Notes: generated by a model not told the origin, from the letters alone. 64,000 nucleotides of DNA from Pannonibacter sp. SL95 (GCF_026672425.1 NZ_JAPPRC010000004.1:552501-616500); one strand, 5' to 3'; counted from the first letter of the stretch, positions 17,973 through 27,233 are shown. Made by a program: numbers and translations.

Positions 17973-19085
17973 ATGGGCGCTTACATTCTCCGACGCCTGC
18001 TGCTGATGATCCCGACGCTGGTCGGGATCATGGCCATCAACTTCATCATCATCCAGTTCGCACCGGGTGGTCCCGTCGAGCGCGTGATCGCGCAGTTGCA
18101 GGGCAACGACGTCTCCGCCACGTCGCGCATCAGCGGTGGTGGCAATGACTTTGGCGGCAGCGCCGGACAAAGCCAGCCGACGGCAGGGGACAGCCTGTCG
18201 ACGAAATATCGCGGAGCGCAGGGACTGGACCCGGAATTCATCAAGCAGCTTGAGGCCCAGTTCGGCTTTGACAAGCCGCCGCTGGAACGCTTCCTGACGA
18301 TGCTGTGGAACTATGCCCGCTTCGATTTCGGCAACAGCTATTTCCGTGACATCGGCATCGTTGATCTCATCCTTGAAAAAATGCCCGTGTCGATTTCGCT
18401 CGGGCTCTGGATGACGCTGATTTCCTACATGATCTCGATCCCGCTCGGCATCCGCAAGGCGGTGAAGGAGGGAAGTTCCTTCGACGTCTGGACCTCGGGC
18501 GTGATCATTGTCGCCTACGCGATCCCTGGGTTCCTGTTTGCCGTCCTGTTGATCGTGCTCTTCGCCGGTGGCTCGTTCCTCGACTGGTTCCCGCTGCGCG
18601 GGCTGACCTCGGACAACTGGGCGCAGCTGTCCTGGCCGGAGAAGATCATCGACTACTTCTGGCACATGACGCTGCCGCTGGTCGCCATGGCGCTGTCCGG
18701 CTTTGCCACCACGACATTGCTGACGAAAAATTCGTTCCTCGAGGAAATCCGCAAGCAATATGTGGTGACTGCTAGGGCCAAGGGCCTGAGCGAAAGCCAA
18801 GTTCTTTATGGCCACGTGTTCCGCAACGCCATGCTGATTGTCGTGGCCGGTTTTCCGGGCGCGTTCATTTCCGCGTTCTTTGCCGGGGCGCTGCTGATCG
18901 AAACGATCTTCTCACTGGATGGGCTCGGCCTGCTCGGTTTTGAGTCCGTGATCAACCGCGACTATGCCGTGGTCTTCGCGACGCTCTACATCTTCTCGCT
19001 CATGGGGCTGCTGGTGAACCTGTTCTCGGATCTGATGTACACCTGGATCGATCCGCGCATCGACTTCGAAAGCCGGGAGGTCTGA
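17973..19085 (+). CDS. yejB: Peptide ABC transporter permease YejB
   Basis: One of two membrane subunits of the importer. The 370-residue product starts [20 protein letters not shown], the first transmembrane helix of DppB/OppB-type permeases. A long periplasmic loop with a Gly/Ser-rich segment ([15 protein letters not shown]) follows, as in YejB. The cytoplasmic EAA-type loop is near [21 protein letters not shown]. The GAGAAGGA-like site lies upstream of the ATG. The stop is two bases before the yejE ATG. Confidence 0.93.
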   Translation: MGAYILRRLLLMIPTLVGIMAINFIIIQFAPGGPVERVIAQLQGNDVSATSRISGGGNDFGGSAGQSQPTAGDSLSTKYRGAQGLDPEFIKQLEAQFGFDKPPLERFLTMLWNYARFDFGNSYFRDIGIVDLILEKMPVSISLGLWMTLISYMISIPLGIRKAVKEGSSFDVWTSGVIIVAYAIPGFLFAVLLIVLFAGGSFLDWFPLRGLTSDNWAQLSWPEKIIDYFWHMTLPLVAMALSGFATTTLLTKNSFLEEIRKQYVVTARAKGLSESQVLYGHVFRNAMLIVVAGFPGAFISAFFAGALLIETIFSLDGLGLLGFESVINRDYAVVFATLYIFSLMGLLVNLFSDLMYTWIDPRIDFESREV

Positions 19086-19087
19086 CC

Positions 19088-20263
19088 ATGACATCCCCGG
19101 ATCTCGAAAAGGCAGGCTTCGAAACCATCACCCCGTTGCCCGCAGAAACGGTGCCCCCGCCCCGCCGGCGTGGCCTGTCGCCGCTCAACCGGCGCCGGAT
19201 CGCGAATTTTACCGCCAACCGGCGGGGATACTGGTCGCTGTGGATCTTTCTCGCGCTGTTTGCGCTCGCCATGTGCGCCGAGCTGCTGACCAATGACCGG
19301 CCGATCCTGGTCTCCTACAAGGGCGACCTGCTGGCCCCTGTGCTGATCGACTATCCGGAGGAAAGGTTCGGCGGCTTCCTGGCGGTGACCGACTACCGCG
19401 ACCCGTATATCCAGGACGAGATCAACGCCAATGGCTGGATGCTGTGGCCGCCGGTGCGCTATTCCTACCGCTCGGTCAACAAGGACATCCCGGTGCCTGC
19501 ACCTGCACCGCCGTCGTGGATGATGGACAAGGACAAGCGCTGCGCCCGCTATCCGCTTGGCTCTGCAGATCCCAACTGCACCATCGGCAACTGGAACTGG
19601 CTGGGGACAGATGACCAGGGCCGCGACATCCTCGCCCGGCTGATCTACGGCTTCCGCATCTCGGTGCTGTTCGGGCTGGCGCTGACGCTTGCCTCCTCGG
19701 TGATCGGCATTGCGGCCGGCGCCGTGCAGGGGTTCTACGGCGGCTGGATCGATCTTGGTTTCCAGCGCTTCATCGAGATCTGGTCGGCGATTCCGACGCT
19801 TTACCTGATCCTGATCATTTCCTCGGTTCTGGTGCCCGGCTTCTGGACGCTGTTCTGGATCCTGCTTGCCTTCTCGTGGGTGGCGCTGGTTGGCGTCGTG
19901 CGGGCCGAGTTCCTGCGCGGGCGAAACTTTGAATACATCGCCGCCGCGCGGGCGCTGGGCGTGTCGAACGGCGTCATCATGTGGCGGCACCTTTTGCCGA
20001 ACGCCATGGTGGCGACGCTGACCTTCATGCCGTTCATCCTCAACGGCTCGATCTCGACTCTCACGGCGCTGGACTTCCTCGGCTTCGGCCTGCCGCCGGG
20101 CTCCGCGTCGCTGGGCGAACTGCTGGCCCAGGGCAAGAACAACCTGCAGGCGCCGTGGATTGCCATCACAGGCTTCCTCGTTGTCTCCACCATGCTGAGC
20201 CTGCTGATCTTCATTGGCGAAGCCGTCCGCGACGCCTTCGATCCGCGCAAGAGCTTTGTGTGA
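19088..20263 (+). CDS. yejE: Peptide ABC transporter permease YejE
   Basis: Second membrane subunit of the Yej importer, 391 residues. A cytoplasmic N-tail rich in Pro/Arg is followed by the first helix (YWSLWIFLALFALAMCAELL). The YejE-specific periplasmic insert includes DKDKRCARYPLGSADPNC and WLGTDDQGRDILARLIYG. Further helices follow, with the EAA loop AAARALGVSNGVIMWRHLLP. The next gene in the canonical order would be yejF, but a toxin-antitoxin pair lies between them. Confidence 0.93.
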   Translation: MTSPDLEKAGFETITPLPAETVPPPRRRGLSPLNRRRIANFTANRRGYWSLWIFLALFALAMCAELLTNDRPILVSYKGDLLAPVLIDYPEERFGGFLAVTDYRDPYIQDEINANGWMLWPPVRYSYRSVNKDIPVPAPAPPSWMMDKDKRCARYPLGSADPNCTIGNWNWLGTDDQGRDILARLIYGFRISVLFGLALTLASSVIGIAAGAVQGFYGGWIDLGFQRFIEIWSAIPTLYLILIISSVLVPGFWTLFWILLAFSWVALVGVVRAEFLRGRNFEYIAAARALGVSNGVIMWRHLLPNAMVATLTFMPFILNGSISTLTALDFLGFGLPPGSASLGELLAQGKNNLQAPWIAITGFLVVSTMLSLLIFIGEAVRDAFDPRKSFV

Positions 20264-20295
20264 TAGGGTGGGACGGGCAGGAAGGAGATTGACCG

Positions 20296-20532
20296 ATGAA
20301 CAGGATCGTCAAATCTGGGTATCCGGTCGAGAAATTGCCGGAGGATCTCAGGGGAGGATTGCCTGCTGGGGTGAAGGTTCAGGTGACGGTCGAGACGGAC
20401 AGTCCTGCGGCTGCAGTGGGTCAGGCCTCTCCTCTGGACGAAGTGTTCAAGCGCACGCCGGACCGCTTGCGGATGTCATCTGGCGATCTTGCAACCTTGC
20501 TGGACCATGACAGGGACGCATGGGGAGGTTGA
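20296..20532 (+). CDS. Probable antitoxin of a VapBC-type module
   Basis: A 78-residue protein directly upstream of, and overlapping by one base with, a PIN-domain gene. The start MNRIVKSGYPVEKLPEDLRG resembles small antitoxins paired with PIN toxins in rhizobial genomes. The rest is variable, with SPLDEVFKRTPDRL and an acidic end (LLDHDRDAWGG) suitable for toxin binding. No clear DNA-binding fold can be assigned from sequence alone. GAAGGAGA precedes the ATG. Function is inferred mainly from position and size. Confidence 0.65.
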   Translation: MNRIVKSGYPVEKLPEDLRGGLPAGVKVQVTVETDSPAAAVGQASPLDEVFKRTPDRLRMSSGDLATLLDHDRDAWGG

Positions 20533-21005
20533 TGCATCTGCTTTACCTCGACACCATGGTGTTCATCAGCGCTATTGAAGGGACTGAGCACGACAGCCTC
20601 GCGCAATGCGCGCGCGCCGTCATCCGCAGTGCCGTGAATGGCACCGTCCGGGCAGTGACGAGCGAACTCACCATTGCCGAGGTCCTGTCGTTTCGTGCCA
20701 AAGAGCTATCCGGGTCTGAACGAAGCCTCCTGCGGGCAATTTATGAAGAGGTGTTGATCAATCAGCGCGCGATTGCCCTGTGCCCTGTTTCCAGAGAGCA
20801 CATGTTCATCTCGGCAGACCTAAGTGCGACGCAGTCGGCAAAGGTTCGGCTTCCAGATCGTCTGCATCTAGCGGCTGCCATTGACTCCGGCGCGACGCAT
20901 TTCGTTTCTCTTGACCAGCGGATCAATCCGCCGGCCCCCATCCAGAAGATCGGCCTCGATGAGGCAACCTACGCCCTTCTCCAGCCCCAGGTGCCTGACG
21001 CATGA
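20532..21005 (+). CDS. PIN-domain toxin (VapC-like ribonuclease)
   Basis: PIN-domain proteins of this size are Mg-dependent RNases, usually toxins. The 157-residue product has the four acidic positions of the fold: YLDTMVFISAIE (D), SELTIAEVLSF (E), RLPDRLHLAAAI (D) and THFVSLDQRI (D). The ATG at 20532 was chosen because GGGGAGG stands just before it and it overlaps the antitoxin stop. An ATG at 20520 would add four residues. Its stop overlaps the yejF start (ATGA), so the toxin and an ABC ATPase are translationally linked. This is an unusual position for a TA module. Confidence 0.82.
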   Translation: MHLLYLDTMVFISAIEGTEHDSLAQCARAVIRSAVNGTVRAVTSELTIAEVLSFRAKELSGSERSLLRAIYEEVLINQRAIALCPVSREHMFISADLSATQSAKVRLPDRLHLAAAIDSGATHFVSLDQRINPPAPIQKIGLDEATYALLQPQVPDA

Positions 21006-22633
21006 CCGAGACGCCCCTCCTGTCCGTCAAGGACCTCAGCGTTGCCTTCACCCAGAACGGGCAGACCAGCCTGGCTGTTGACCGGGTGAGCTTCGACATC
21101 CGGCCTGGCGAGACGCTGGCAGTCGTGGGGGAAAGCGGGTCCGGCAAGTCGGTGACGGCGCTGTCGATCCTGAAGCTGCTGCCCTATCCGGTTGCCTCGC
21201 ATCCGGGCGGCACGATCCACTTCAAGGACCGGGAGCTGGTCGGCGCGGACGAGGACGCGATGCGCAAGCTGCGCGGCAACGACATTTCCATGATCTTCCA
21301 GGAGCCGATGACCTCGCTCAATCCGCTGCACACGGTGGAAAAGCAGATTGCCGAGATCCTGCGCGTGCACCGGGGCATGGGCGAGACAGCCGCGCGCACG
21401 CGGGTCATCGAACTGCTGACACAGGTCGGTATCCGCGATCCGGAAACCCGGCTCGGGTCCTATCCGCACCAGCTGTCGGGCGGTCAGCGCCAGCGTGTGA
21501 TGATCGCCATGGCCCTGGCCAACGAGCCTGACCTGCTGATCGCCGACGAACCGACAACGGCGCTGGACGTGACCGTGCAGGCCCAGATCCTGAAGCTTCT
21601 GAAGGATCTGCAGCAGGCGCGTGGCATGGCGATGCTGTTCATCACCCATGACCTCGGCATCGTGCGCAAGATCGCCGACAAGGTCTGCGTCATGACCAAG
21701 GGCCGGGTCGTCGAGGCTGGACCGGTGGAAGAGGTTTTCAGCCGGCCGCAGCATCCCTACACGCAGCATCTGCTGGCGGCCGAGCCAAAGGGGCAGCCGC
21801 CAGCCGAAGACCTGACGCGCCCGGTTGTCGTCGAGACGAAGGACCTGCGAGTCTGGTTCCCGGTCAAGCGCGGGCTGATGCGGCGTACGGTCAGCCATAT
21901 CAAGGCGGTTGACGGCATCGATCTCACCTTGCGCGAGGGGCAGACGCTCGGCATCGTCGGCGAAAGCGGCTCGGGCAAGACGACGCTGGGTCTCGCGATC
22001 CTGCGAATGATTTCCTCAACCGGCCAGATTGCCTTCAACGGCAACGAGATCTCGAAGTTCTCGTGGAAGGACATGCGCCCGCTCCGGCGGGACATGCAGA
22101 TCGTGTTTCAGGACCCCTTCGGCGCGCTCAGCCCGCGCATGTCCGTCTCGGACATCGTCGGCGAGGGGCTTGCCGTGCATCACCCGCGCCTGTCGGCGGA
22201 CGAGCGGGACGCACGGGTGGCTGCGGCGCTGGTCGAGGTCGGTCTCGATCCCTCAACCCGCTTCCGCTATCCGCATGAGTTCTCCGGCGGCCAGCGTCAG
22301 CGCATCTCGATTGCCCGCGCGCTGGTGCTCGAGCCGAAGTTCGTCATGCTGGACGAGCCCACTTCGGCGCTCGACATGAGCGTGCAGGCGCAGGTGGTGG
22401 AGCTTCTGCGCGAGCTGCAGAAGAAGCGCGGCCTTGCCTATCTCTTCATCTCGCATGACCTGAAGGTGGTGCGCGCGCTGGCCAATGACGTCATCGTCAT
22501 GCGCCATGGCAAGGTGGTGGAATCGGGCCGTGCCCAGGATGTGTTCCAGGCCCCGAAGACCGACTACACCCGTGCACTGATGGCGGCCGCACTCCATCTG
22601 GAGACTGCGGACGTGGGGGCGGTGAACGAGTGA
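21002..22633 (+). CDS. yejF: Peptide ABC transporter ATP-binding protein YejF (two ATPase domains)
   Basis: Energises the Yej importer. The 543-residue protein is a tandem fusion of two ABC domains. Domain 1 has Walker [13 protein letters not shown], signature [15 protein letters not shown] and Walker [13 protein letters not shown]. Domain 2 starts near residue 280 with Walker [28 protein letters not shown] and Walker [13 protein letters not shown]. Each is followed by the oligopeptide-transporter C-terminal extension ([28 protein letters not shown]). It begins inside the toxin gene's stop codon and ends two bases before the convergent parE stop. Confidence 0.95.
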   Translation: MTETPLLSVKDLSVAFTQNGQTSLAVDRVSFDIRPGETLAVVGESGSGKSVTALSILKLLPYPVASHPGGTIHFKDRELVGADEDAMRKLRGNDISMIFQEPMTSLNPLHTVEKQIAEILRVHRGMGETAARTRVIELLTQVGIRDPETRLGSYPHQLSGGQRQRVMIAMALANEPDLLIADEPTTALDVTVQAQILKLLKDLQQARGMAMLFITHDLGIVRKIADKVCVMTKGRVVEAGPVEEVFSRPQHPYTQHLLAAEPKGQPPAEDLTRPVVVETKDLRVWFPVKRGLMRRTVSHIKAVDGIDLTLREGQTLGIVGESGSGKTTLGLAILRMISSTGQIAFNGNEISKFSWKDMRPLRRDMQIVFQDPFGALSPRMSVSDIVGEGLAVHHPRLSADERDARVAAALVEVGLDPSTRFRYPHEFSGGQRQRISIARALVLEPKFVMLDEPTSALDMSVQAQVVELLRELQKKRGLAYLFISHDLKVVRALANDVIVMRHGKVVESGRAQDVFQAPKTDYTRALMAAALHLETADVGAVNE

Positions 22634-22635
22634 GA

Positions 22636-22953
22636 TCAACCAAAGCCGGTCTGTTGCGGGTCTTTCAGGAGCAGGAGTACGTCGCGGCTTCCGTGCAGCA
22701 CACGAATGATCTGAAGAGACTGGCCCCGCTGACGGTAGTAGATGACGTGACGCTGGACCACGAATGATCTTACGCCAACGGATAGTTCGGGACGTGCTCG
22801 CCCAAGGTGCGGCTGTGCTGCCAGTTGCTCTACTGCTTGGAAAAGACGCCCAAGATATGCATCTGATTGGTGGTCCCCGAACTTATCGAAGCCGTAGCTA
22901 TAGGCGTCTTCGAGGTCGCCGCTCGCCTCAGCGGAGAAGATGACATCAAGCAT
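22636..22953 (-). CDS. parE: ParE/RelE-family toxin
   Basis: A 105-residue ParE-like protein: VIFSAEASGDLEDAYSYGFD at the N-terminus, then YLGRLFQAVEQLAAQPHLGR, and the C-terminal strand pair FVVQRHVIYYRQRGQSLQII with VLHGSRD. ParE toxins poison DNA gyrase; RelE relatives cleave mRNA; sequence alone does not decide, but the ParE pattern fits better. The ATG at 22953 overlaps the antitoxin stop by one base. It is convergent with yejF. Confidence 0.85.
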   Translation of the reverse strand: MLDVIFSAEASGDLEDAYSYGFDKFGDHQSDAYLGRLFQAVEQLAAQPHLGRARPELSVGVRSFVVQRHVIYYRQRGQSLQIIRVLHGSRDVLLLLKDPQQTGFG

Positions 22954-23192
22954 CAAAGCCGGCGTCTGTGTACCGCTGCCTTGACGGACGCAGCTGACAG
23001 TTGCTTGCCATCTCCCGCATCCAGAGAGCGGATGCCAGCCTCGATATCCTGGCGTAGGGACTGTGATTGCGCTTGAAGGGCAGCATGCAAGCGCAACGCG
23101 TCCTCAACGAGAGCATCCGCCGAAGCATACTCGCCAGACTCAAGTTGCTTCTTCACATAGGCGTCGAGCCGGGACGTGACTGTGACACGCAT
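22953..23192 (-). CDS. parD: ParD-type antitoxin (ribbon-helix-helix)
   Basis: A 79-residue partner of the ParE toxin. The N-terminal half (MRVTVTSRLDAYVKKQLESG, then EYASADALVEDALRLHAAL) has the short beta strand and two helices of a ribbon-helix-helix DNA-binding domain. This family represses its own promoter. The C-terminal tail would wrap the toxin. Antitoxin first, toxin second with a one-base overlap, is the usual type II arrangement. Confidence 0.85.
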   Translation of the reverse strand: MRVTVTSRLDAYVKKQLESGEYASADALVEDALRLHAALQAQSQSLRQDIEAGIRSLDAGDGKQLSAASVKAAVHRRRL

Positions 23193-23235
23193 GGGGATCT
23201 CCTCTGCGCAAACACACTATCACAGCCACCCGGCC

Positions 23236-24441
23236 TCACTCCAGCCAGCAGGTCGCCGGGCGGCCGGACTTCTCCTGCATCAGGCCGAGCGAACGGCGGG
23301 TCTTGAAGCCGATCAAGCCATCCGGTTTGCCAACGTCGTAGCCGGCCTTCTGCATTTTCAGCTGCAGGTCGCGGACGTCGCCGCGCGAGGCATGCGGGGT
23401 TGGCTTCCAGGGGGCGACAAAGCCGGCGTCGGAGGTGTAGCGGTCGGCCAGGTGCCCGACGAAGAGCGCGTAGACGTCGCTCTCGTTGTAGGCCTTGAGG
23501 ACATAGAAATTTTCGGTCGCCAGGAAGGCCGGGCCGTGACGGCCGGCGGGCAACAGGATGTTGGCCTCACGGTCCAGTTCCCGGTCGGGGAAGGCCTTGC
23601 CGCTCGCCCGGGTGACGCCTTCGCGCAGAAAGGCGGAAATCGCCTGGCGCTGATCCGGACCTTCGCGGCTGCAGGAGACGCTCGCTGGCAGGGAAATCTC
23701 GTAGCCCCAGTCGCGCCCAGCGACCCAGCCCTTCTGCTTCAGGTAATTGGCAATCGAGGCGAGCGTATCGGGGGCTGAGCGCCAAATGTCGCGGCGGCCG
23801 TCGCCATCGAAATCGACCGCATAGGCGAGGAAAGACGAGGGCAGGAATTGCGGCTGCCCCATTGCGCCGCCCCAGGAGCTTTTCAGCTCGGCGCGGGTGA
23901 TGTGGCCATCGGCAAGGATCTTCAGGGCAGCGACGGTCTCGGCCAGAAAGAAATCCCGCTTCTCGCCCATGAAGGCACGGGTGGCGACCGTCTGGAGCCC
24001 GTCATGCGGGATCTTCGCCGCGCCATAGCCGCTTTCCCGCGCCCAGATCGCCAGCAGGATGCGGCCCGGGACGCCGTAGCGCGCCTCGATGGCCTTCAGC
24101 GTTCCGGCATGCTTCTGCGCCAGCGCACGCCCGGGGCCAGCAAGGGCAACGAACTGGCTCTCCTTGAAGTAGGCAGCGGGGGCCCGGAACTCGGCCTGGA
24201 AATCCACCTTTGCCGGGGCTTCCGGCTTGTCCGGCCGTCCAAGGCCGGGCAGCTCGGCGTTCGGCTTCAGCGTGGCAAGCTCGCGCGTCAGGACGGCATC
24301 AGGAACGCCGGCAGCTCGGGCGGCCGGGATCACCTTCTGCTTGAGGAAGGCGGCAAACTCGGCCTCGTAGGCAGCATGGGCCGGGATCGTACCAATGAGG
24401 GCGGCGAGCAGCAGGGCAGAGGCAATGGTGAGGGCGCGCAT
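23236..24441 (-). CDS. Lytic murein transglycosylase (MltB-type) with peptidoglycan-binding domain
   Basis: Cleaves peptidoglycan glycan strands with anhydro-muropeptide formation. From the ATG at 24441 the product has 401 residues with a Sec signal peptide ending PAHAA. The MltB/SLT_2 domain contains the catalytic Glu in LAIWARESGYGAAKIPHDG, then SSWGGAMGQPQFLPSSFLAYAVDFDGDG and WRSAPDTLASIANYLKQKGW. The C-terminal PG_binding_1 domain starts SRGDVRDLQLKMQKAGYDVG. No lipobox is seen, so it is probably periplasmic and soluble. An alternative ATG 10 codons upstream (24471) would lengthen the signal. The gene stands alone. Confidence 0.92.
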   Translation of the reverse strand: MRALTIASALLLAALIGTIPAHAAYEAEFAAFLKQKVIPAARAAGVPDAVLTRELATLKPNAELPGLGRPDKPEAPAKVDFQAEFRAPAAYFKESQFVALAGPGRALAQKHAGTLKAIEARYGVPGRILLAIWARESGYGAAKIPHDGLQTVATRAFMGEKRDFFLAETVAALKILADGHITRAELKSSWGGAMGQPQFLPSSFLAYAVDFDGDGRRDIWRSAPDTLASIANYLKQKGWVAGRDWGYEISLPASVSCSREGPDQRQAISAFLREGVTRASGKAFPDRELDREANILLPAGRHGPAFLATENFYVLKAYNESDVYALFVGHLADRYTSDAGFVAPWKPTPHASRGDVRDLQLKMQKAGYDVGKPDGLIGFKTRRSLGLMQEKSGRPATCWLE

Positions 24442-24574
24442 GGAAAATCCGGACTGGAACGACTGAGGCATCGTCGCCTGTGCTGACTGATTTGGCCAGA
24501 GCTGGCCAACCGGTTCACACAAGCCTTCAATCAGGGTTCTTGCGCGGCAAACCCAGTCGCGTGGCGTGAAGGAA

Positions 24575-24615
24575 ACGGCATGGATGCCATGGTCGAGCCA
24601 TGGCATGACGAGGGG
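24575..24615. repeat. Palindromic intergenic repeat (ATGCCATGG type)
   Basis: A perfect 9-bp inverted repeat, ATGCCATGG/CCATGGCAT (24584-24606), around the loop TCGAG, with GGCATGG before and GACGAGGGG after. Its translation (VMPWLDHGIHAV) is a frequent false gene fragment in alphaproteobacteria, consistent with a dispersed REP-like element. It lies in the 235-base gap between the transglycosylase and the phosphatase gene. Confidence 0.6.
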
Positions 24616-24676
24616 TAGGCGGAGTTCCCAATCGGCTACGGAACAAACATGACGCTGTGAGTCGACGGCGCCTACT

Positions 24677-25255
24677 TCAAAGAGCGGTCCAGCCGAGGGA
24701 TGTTGCGGCTTGGCGGTCGAGGTCGGCGGGGTCGAAGACGTACCAGTTGCCGCCCGAGGACTGATCGTGCAGGCGGGCGATGGGAACGCCGAGCAGGTGG
24801 CACTTGAGCAGCGTGCCGACGCCGCCATGCCCGCAGAACAGGACAGGCTCGCCTGCCGGAAGATGAGCCAGTGTGCCGCGCACCGCGTTGACGATCCGCG
24901 TCTGTGCGTCGATCGCCCGTTCCCAGCCGCGGATACTCTCCTGCGGCGCGGCAAAGAAGGCGTTGGCGACCTCCTGGAACTCCGGTGGAGGCAGGAAGCC
25001 GGTGGCCGACCGGTCGTTCTCGTGGCTGGCCTCGACAATGGCGACGTCGAGATCAAAGGCCCTGGCGAAAATCTCCGCGGTCTCGATGGCCTTGCGTTCG
25101 GCGCTGGAGACGACGTGCCGGATGCCGCTGGCCCAGTCGAGATGCGGCGCGCGGCTTGCCCGTTCGCAGCCGATGTCGGACAGGCCCCAGTCAGGGACGG
25201 GCACTGCCGGGTCGATCTTCACTTCCGGATGGGTCAGGTAGACGCAATAGCTCAT
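24677..25255 (-). CDS. Histidine phosphatase family protein
   Basis: A 192-residue member of the phosphoglycerate-mutase-like superfamily. The usual catalytic RHG at the N-terminus is replaced by LTHP (MSYCVYLTHPEVKIDP), keeping the His but not the Arg. The later parts are conserved: SSAERKAIETAEIFA, ASHENDRSATGF and the second catalytic His in LFCGHGGVGTLLKCHL. Substrate unknown. Its start codon overlaps the nudC stop (ATGA), so it is the third gene of a HIT-nudC-phosphatase operon. The missing arginine could mean altered activity. Confidence 0.8.
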   Translation of the reverse strand: MSYCVYLTHPEVKIDPAVPVPDWGLSDIGCERASRAPHLDWASGIRHVVSSAERKAIETAEIFARAFDLDVAIVEASHENDRSATGFLPPPEFQEVANAFFAAPQESIRGWERAIDAQTRIVNAVRGTLAHLPAGEPVLFCGHGGVGTLLKCHLLGVPIARLHDQSSGGNWYVFDPADLDRQAATSLGWTAL

Positions 25256-26199
25256 GCCGCCGTTTCCTTGAGCCAGCCGAGGATCAGGTGGTGGGCAATG
25301 GAGATGCCTGGCGGGATGCGATGTCCGTCCGGATGGGTGCCGGCAAGCATGGTCTCGACCTCGGCGCGGCTGTACCAGTGGCAGGCTTCCAGCTCGTCCT
25401 GGCCGATCTCGATATCGGTGCTGACGGCCACGCCGCGGCAGCCGAGCATCAGGTTGGCCGGGAAGGGCCACGGCTGGTTGAGGACGATGTCCACGGCCCC
25501 GACGCGGATGCGCGATTCCTCATAGGTTTCGCGGCGCACGGCGTCTTCAACGGTCTCGCCCGGTTCCATGAAGCCGGCCAGCGTGGTGTAGACGCCTTCG
25601 GCCAGCCTTGGCGGTCTGCCCAGAAGAACCTTGTCCCCGTGGGTGATCAGCATGATCACGACAGGGTCCGTGCGCGGAAAATGCTGCGCCTGGCAGGAGG
25701 GGCAGTCGCGCCGGTAGCCGGCCTCCGCCATCTGGGTTTTGGCACCGCAGCGCGAACAGAAACGATGGCTGAGGTGCCAGTGGGCAAGGGCGCGGGCCTG
25801 CGCGAGGGCGCCGATATCGGCTTCGGCAAGGTCACGGCGCAAGGCGAGGCTGCGCAGGTCGACGACCTCGAGACCGTCGCGGATTTCGAGGTCGTCCTCG
25901 GTCAGGGTGGACGTGCAGGCGAACAGCGGCGCGCCGGTTGGCTCCAGCCCGAGGAACGCTGTTTCCGCCCCGTCCTGACCCAGGGCCTGCGCCTGCGCCA
26001 GCGTGTGGCGCATGCCGGCCACCCCGGTGCGCAGCACCAGCTTGCCGGCTGTGGCAACAACGAAGCGGGCATCCGGCTGCGCCATAAGGCGGGCGAGCCA
26101 GTCGCTGTCACCGCGCCGTTCGGCGCAGCGATCCAGCGGGTTGACGATGAAACTCATGCCGCCTGGCTGGGTCGCCAGGGCATAGGCATCCTGTGCCAT
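25252..26199 (-). CDS. nudC: NADH pyrophosphatase / RNA-NAD decapping Nudix hydrolase
   Basis: NudC hydrolyses NAD(H) and removes NAD caps from RNA 5' ends. The 315-residue product has the NUDIX-like N-terminal domain, a zinc ribbon (FCSRCGAKT...RDCPSCQAQHFPR) and the Nudix box GFMEPGETVEDAVRRETYEE. NudC-specific residues QPWPFPANLMLGC follow it. The ATG at 26199 with GGGAGAG upstream was preferred over an in-frame TTG at 26214. It lies 22 bases after the HIT gene and overlaps the phosphatase gene. Confidence 0.95.
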   Translation of the reverse strand: MAQDAYALATQPGGMSFIVNPLDRCAERRGDSDWLARLMAQPDARFVVATAGKLVLRTGVAGMRHTLAQAQALGQDGAETAFLGLEPTGAPLFACTSTLTEDDLEIRDGLEVVDLRSLALRRDLAEADIGALAQARALAHWHLSHRFCSRCGAKTQMAEAGYRRDCPSCQAQHFPRTDPVVIMLITHGDKVLLGRPPRLAEGVYTTLAGFMEPGETVEDAVRRETYEESRIRVGAVDIVLNQPWPFPANLMLGCRGVAVSTDIEIGQDELEACHWYSRAEVETMLAGTHPDGHRIPPGISIAHHLILGWLKETAA

Positions 26200-26221
26200 G
26201 ACTCTCTCCCTCAAGACTGGT

Positions 26222-26635
26222 TCAGGCGGTGGGCAAGTGTTTGCGCAGGCGATCGATCAGGGCCTCAAGCTCGACCGGATCGTAGGTGCCGGCGGGTGCT
26301 GCGCCCCAGACCGGACTGGGCCAGGCCGCATCGGTGCGGAAGCGCGCGATGACGTGCACGTGCAACTGCGGCACCATGTTGCCGAGCGCGCCGACATTGA
26401 TCTTGTCGCAGCCCGTGATGGTCTTCAGCGCCTCTGCCGCCGCCGCGATTTCTTCCATCAGGCGCAGACGGTCAGGTGCGCTGAGGTCGGTGATCTCGAC
26501 GAGATCGCTCTGGCGCGGGATGAGCAGCAGCCAGGGATAGTTGGCATCCTTCATCAGGCGGACGGCACACAGCGGCAGATCCGCCACCGGCAGGCTGTCG
26601 CCTTCGAGGCGGGGATTGAGGTCAAAGCGGATCAT
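26222..26635 (-). CDS. HIT domain-containing protein
   Basis: A 137-residue histidine-triad family nucleotide-binding protein. The core motif reads QLHVHVIARF, so the last triad position is Arg rather than His, as in the alphaproteobacterial branch of HIT-like proteins. LIPRQSDLVEITDLSAPDRL is also characteristic. Start set at the ATG at 26635 (MIRFDLNPRLEGD). It is the first gene of the operon with nudC and the histidine phosphatase; a link to nucleotide turnover is plausible but inferred. Confidence 0.85.
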   Translation of the reverse strand: MIRFDLNPRLEGDSLPVADLPLCAVRLMKDANYPWLLLIPRQSDLVEITDLSAPDRLRLMEEIAAAAEALKTITGCDKINVGALGNMVPQLHVHVIARFRTDAAWPSPVWGAAPAGTYDPVELEALIDRLRKHLPTA

Positions 26636-26753
26636 GATGGGTCCGAAGCGGTGAGAATGACGCGACACTACACGGCATGGCCGGGGTTGGCGAGCAAGGC
26701 CGGCTTCACAAAAGGCTACGAAATGTCACGAGGTCTTCAAGGCTTGCCAAGCC

Positions 26754-27233
26754 TCAAAGCCAGCGCCGGACCCGGGCCTTGTAGTCGCGGTACTCCTGTC
26801 CGAAGCGAGCCTCGAGCGCGGCTTCTTCGGGCAAGATCTGCAGCCGGGTGAGGACGATCTTGAACAGCAGCGGACCGAACAGGGCGAGCGGATGCCCGAG
26901 CCAGACAGCCCAGCCGATCAGCACCAGCAGCATGCCGAGATACATCGGATTGCGGGTGTAGCGGTAAAGGCCGGAGACGACCAGGTGACTGGCGGCCTCG
27001 GGCTTCAAGGGGTTGATGGTGGTGCGCTGGCGAAAGAAGCGGGCGACCGAAACGAGATCGATGGCCAGCCCGCTCGCTGCCAAAAGGCCGGCCAGAACGG
27101 TCTGGCCCGGAAATCTGACCGTCGGCTCCGGCCAGAGCCAAGCCGCCAGCCACATGATGACTGCCCATCCCAGAGCCTGAACCGGCGGGGGAACGATGGG
27201 TCGGGACATCCCGTTCGACTGTGGCTCTTGCAT
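26754..27233 (-). CDS. Isoprenylcysteine carboxylmethyltransferase family membrane protein
   Basis: A 159-residue integral membrane protein with about four helices. The C-terminal half carries the ICMT/PEMT SAM-binding pattern: LVVSGLYRYTRNPMYLGMLL, then LPEEAALEARFGQEYRDYKA with the conserved Glu pair and Arg-Tyr. Members are membrane methyltransferases with mostly unknown bacterial substrates. An internal ATG at 27209 is an alternative start. It is divergent from the MAPEG gene. Confidence 0.88.
   Translation of the reverse strand: MQEPQSNGMSRPIVPPPVQALGWAVIMWLAAWLWPEPTVRFPGQTVLAGLLAASGLAIDLVSVARFFRQRTTINPLKPEAASHLVVSGLYRYTRNPMYLGMLLVLIGWAVWLGHPLALFGPLLFKIVLTRLQILPEEAALEARFGQEYRDYKARVRRWL

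Noticed and set aside
24441-25056. N-terminal extension of the transglycosylase frame
   Set aside because: The upstream part overlaps the phosphatase gene in another frame and the palindromic repeat. The signal peptide fixes the start at 24441 (or 24471).
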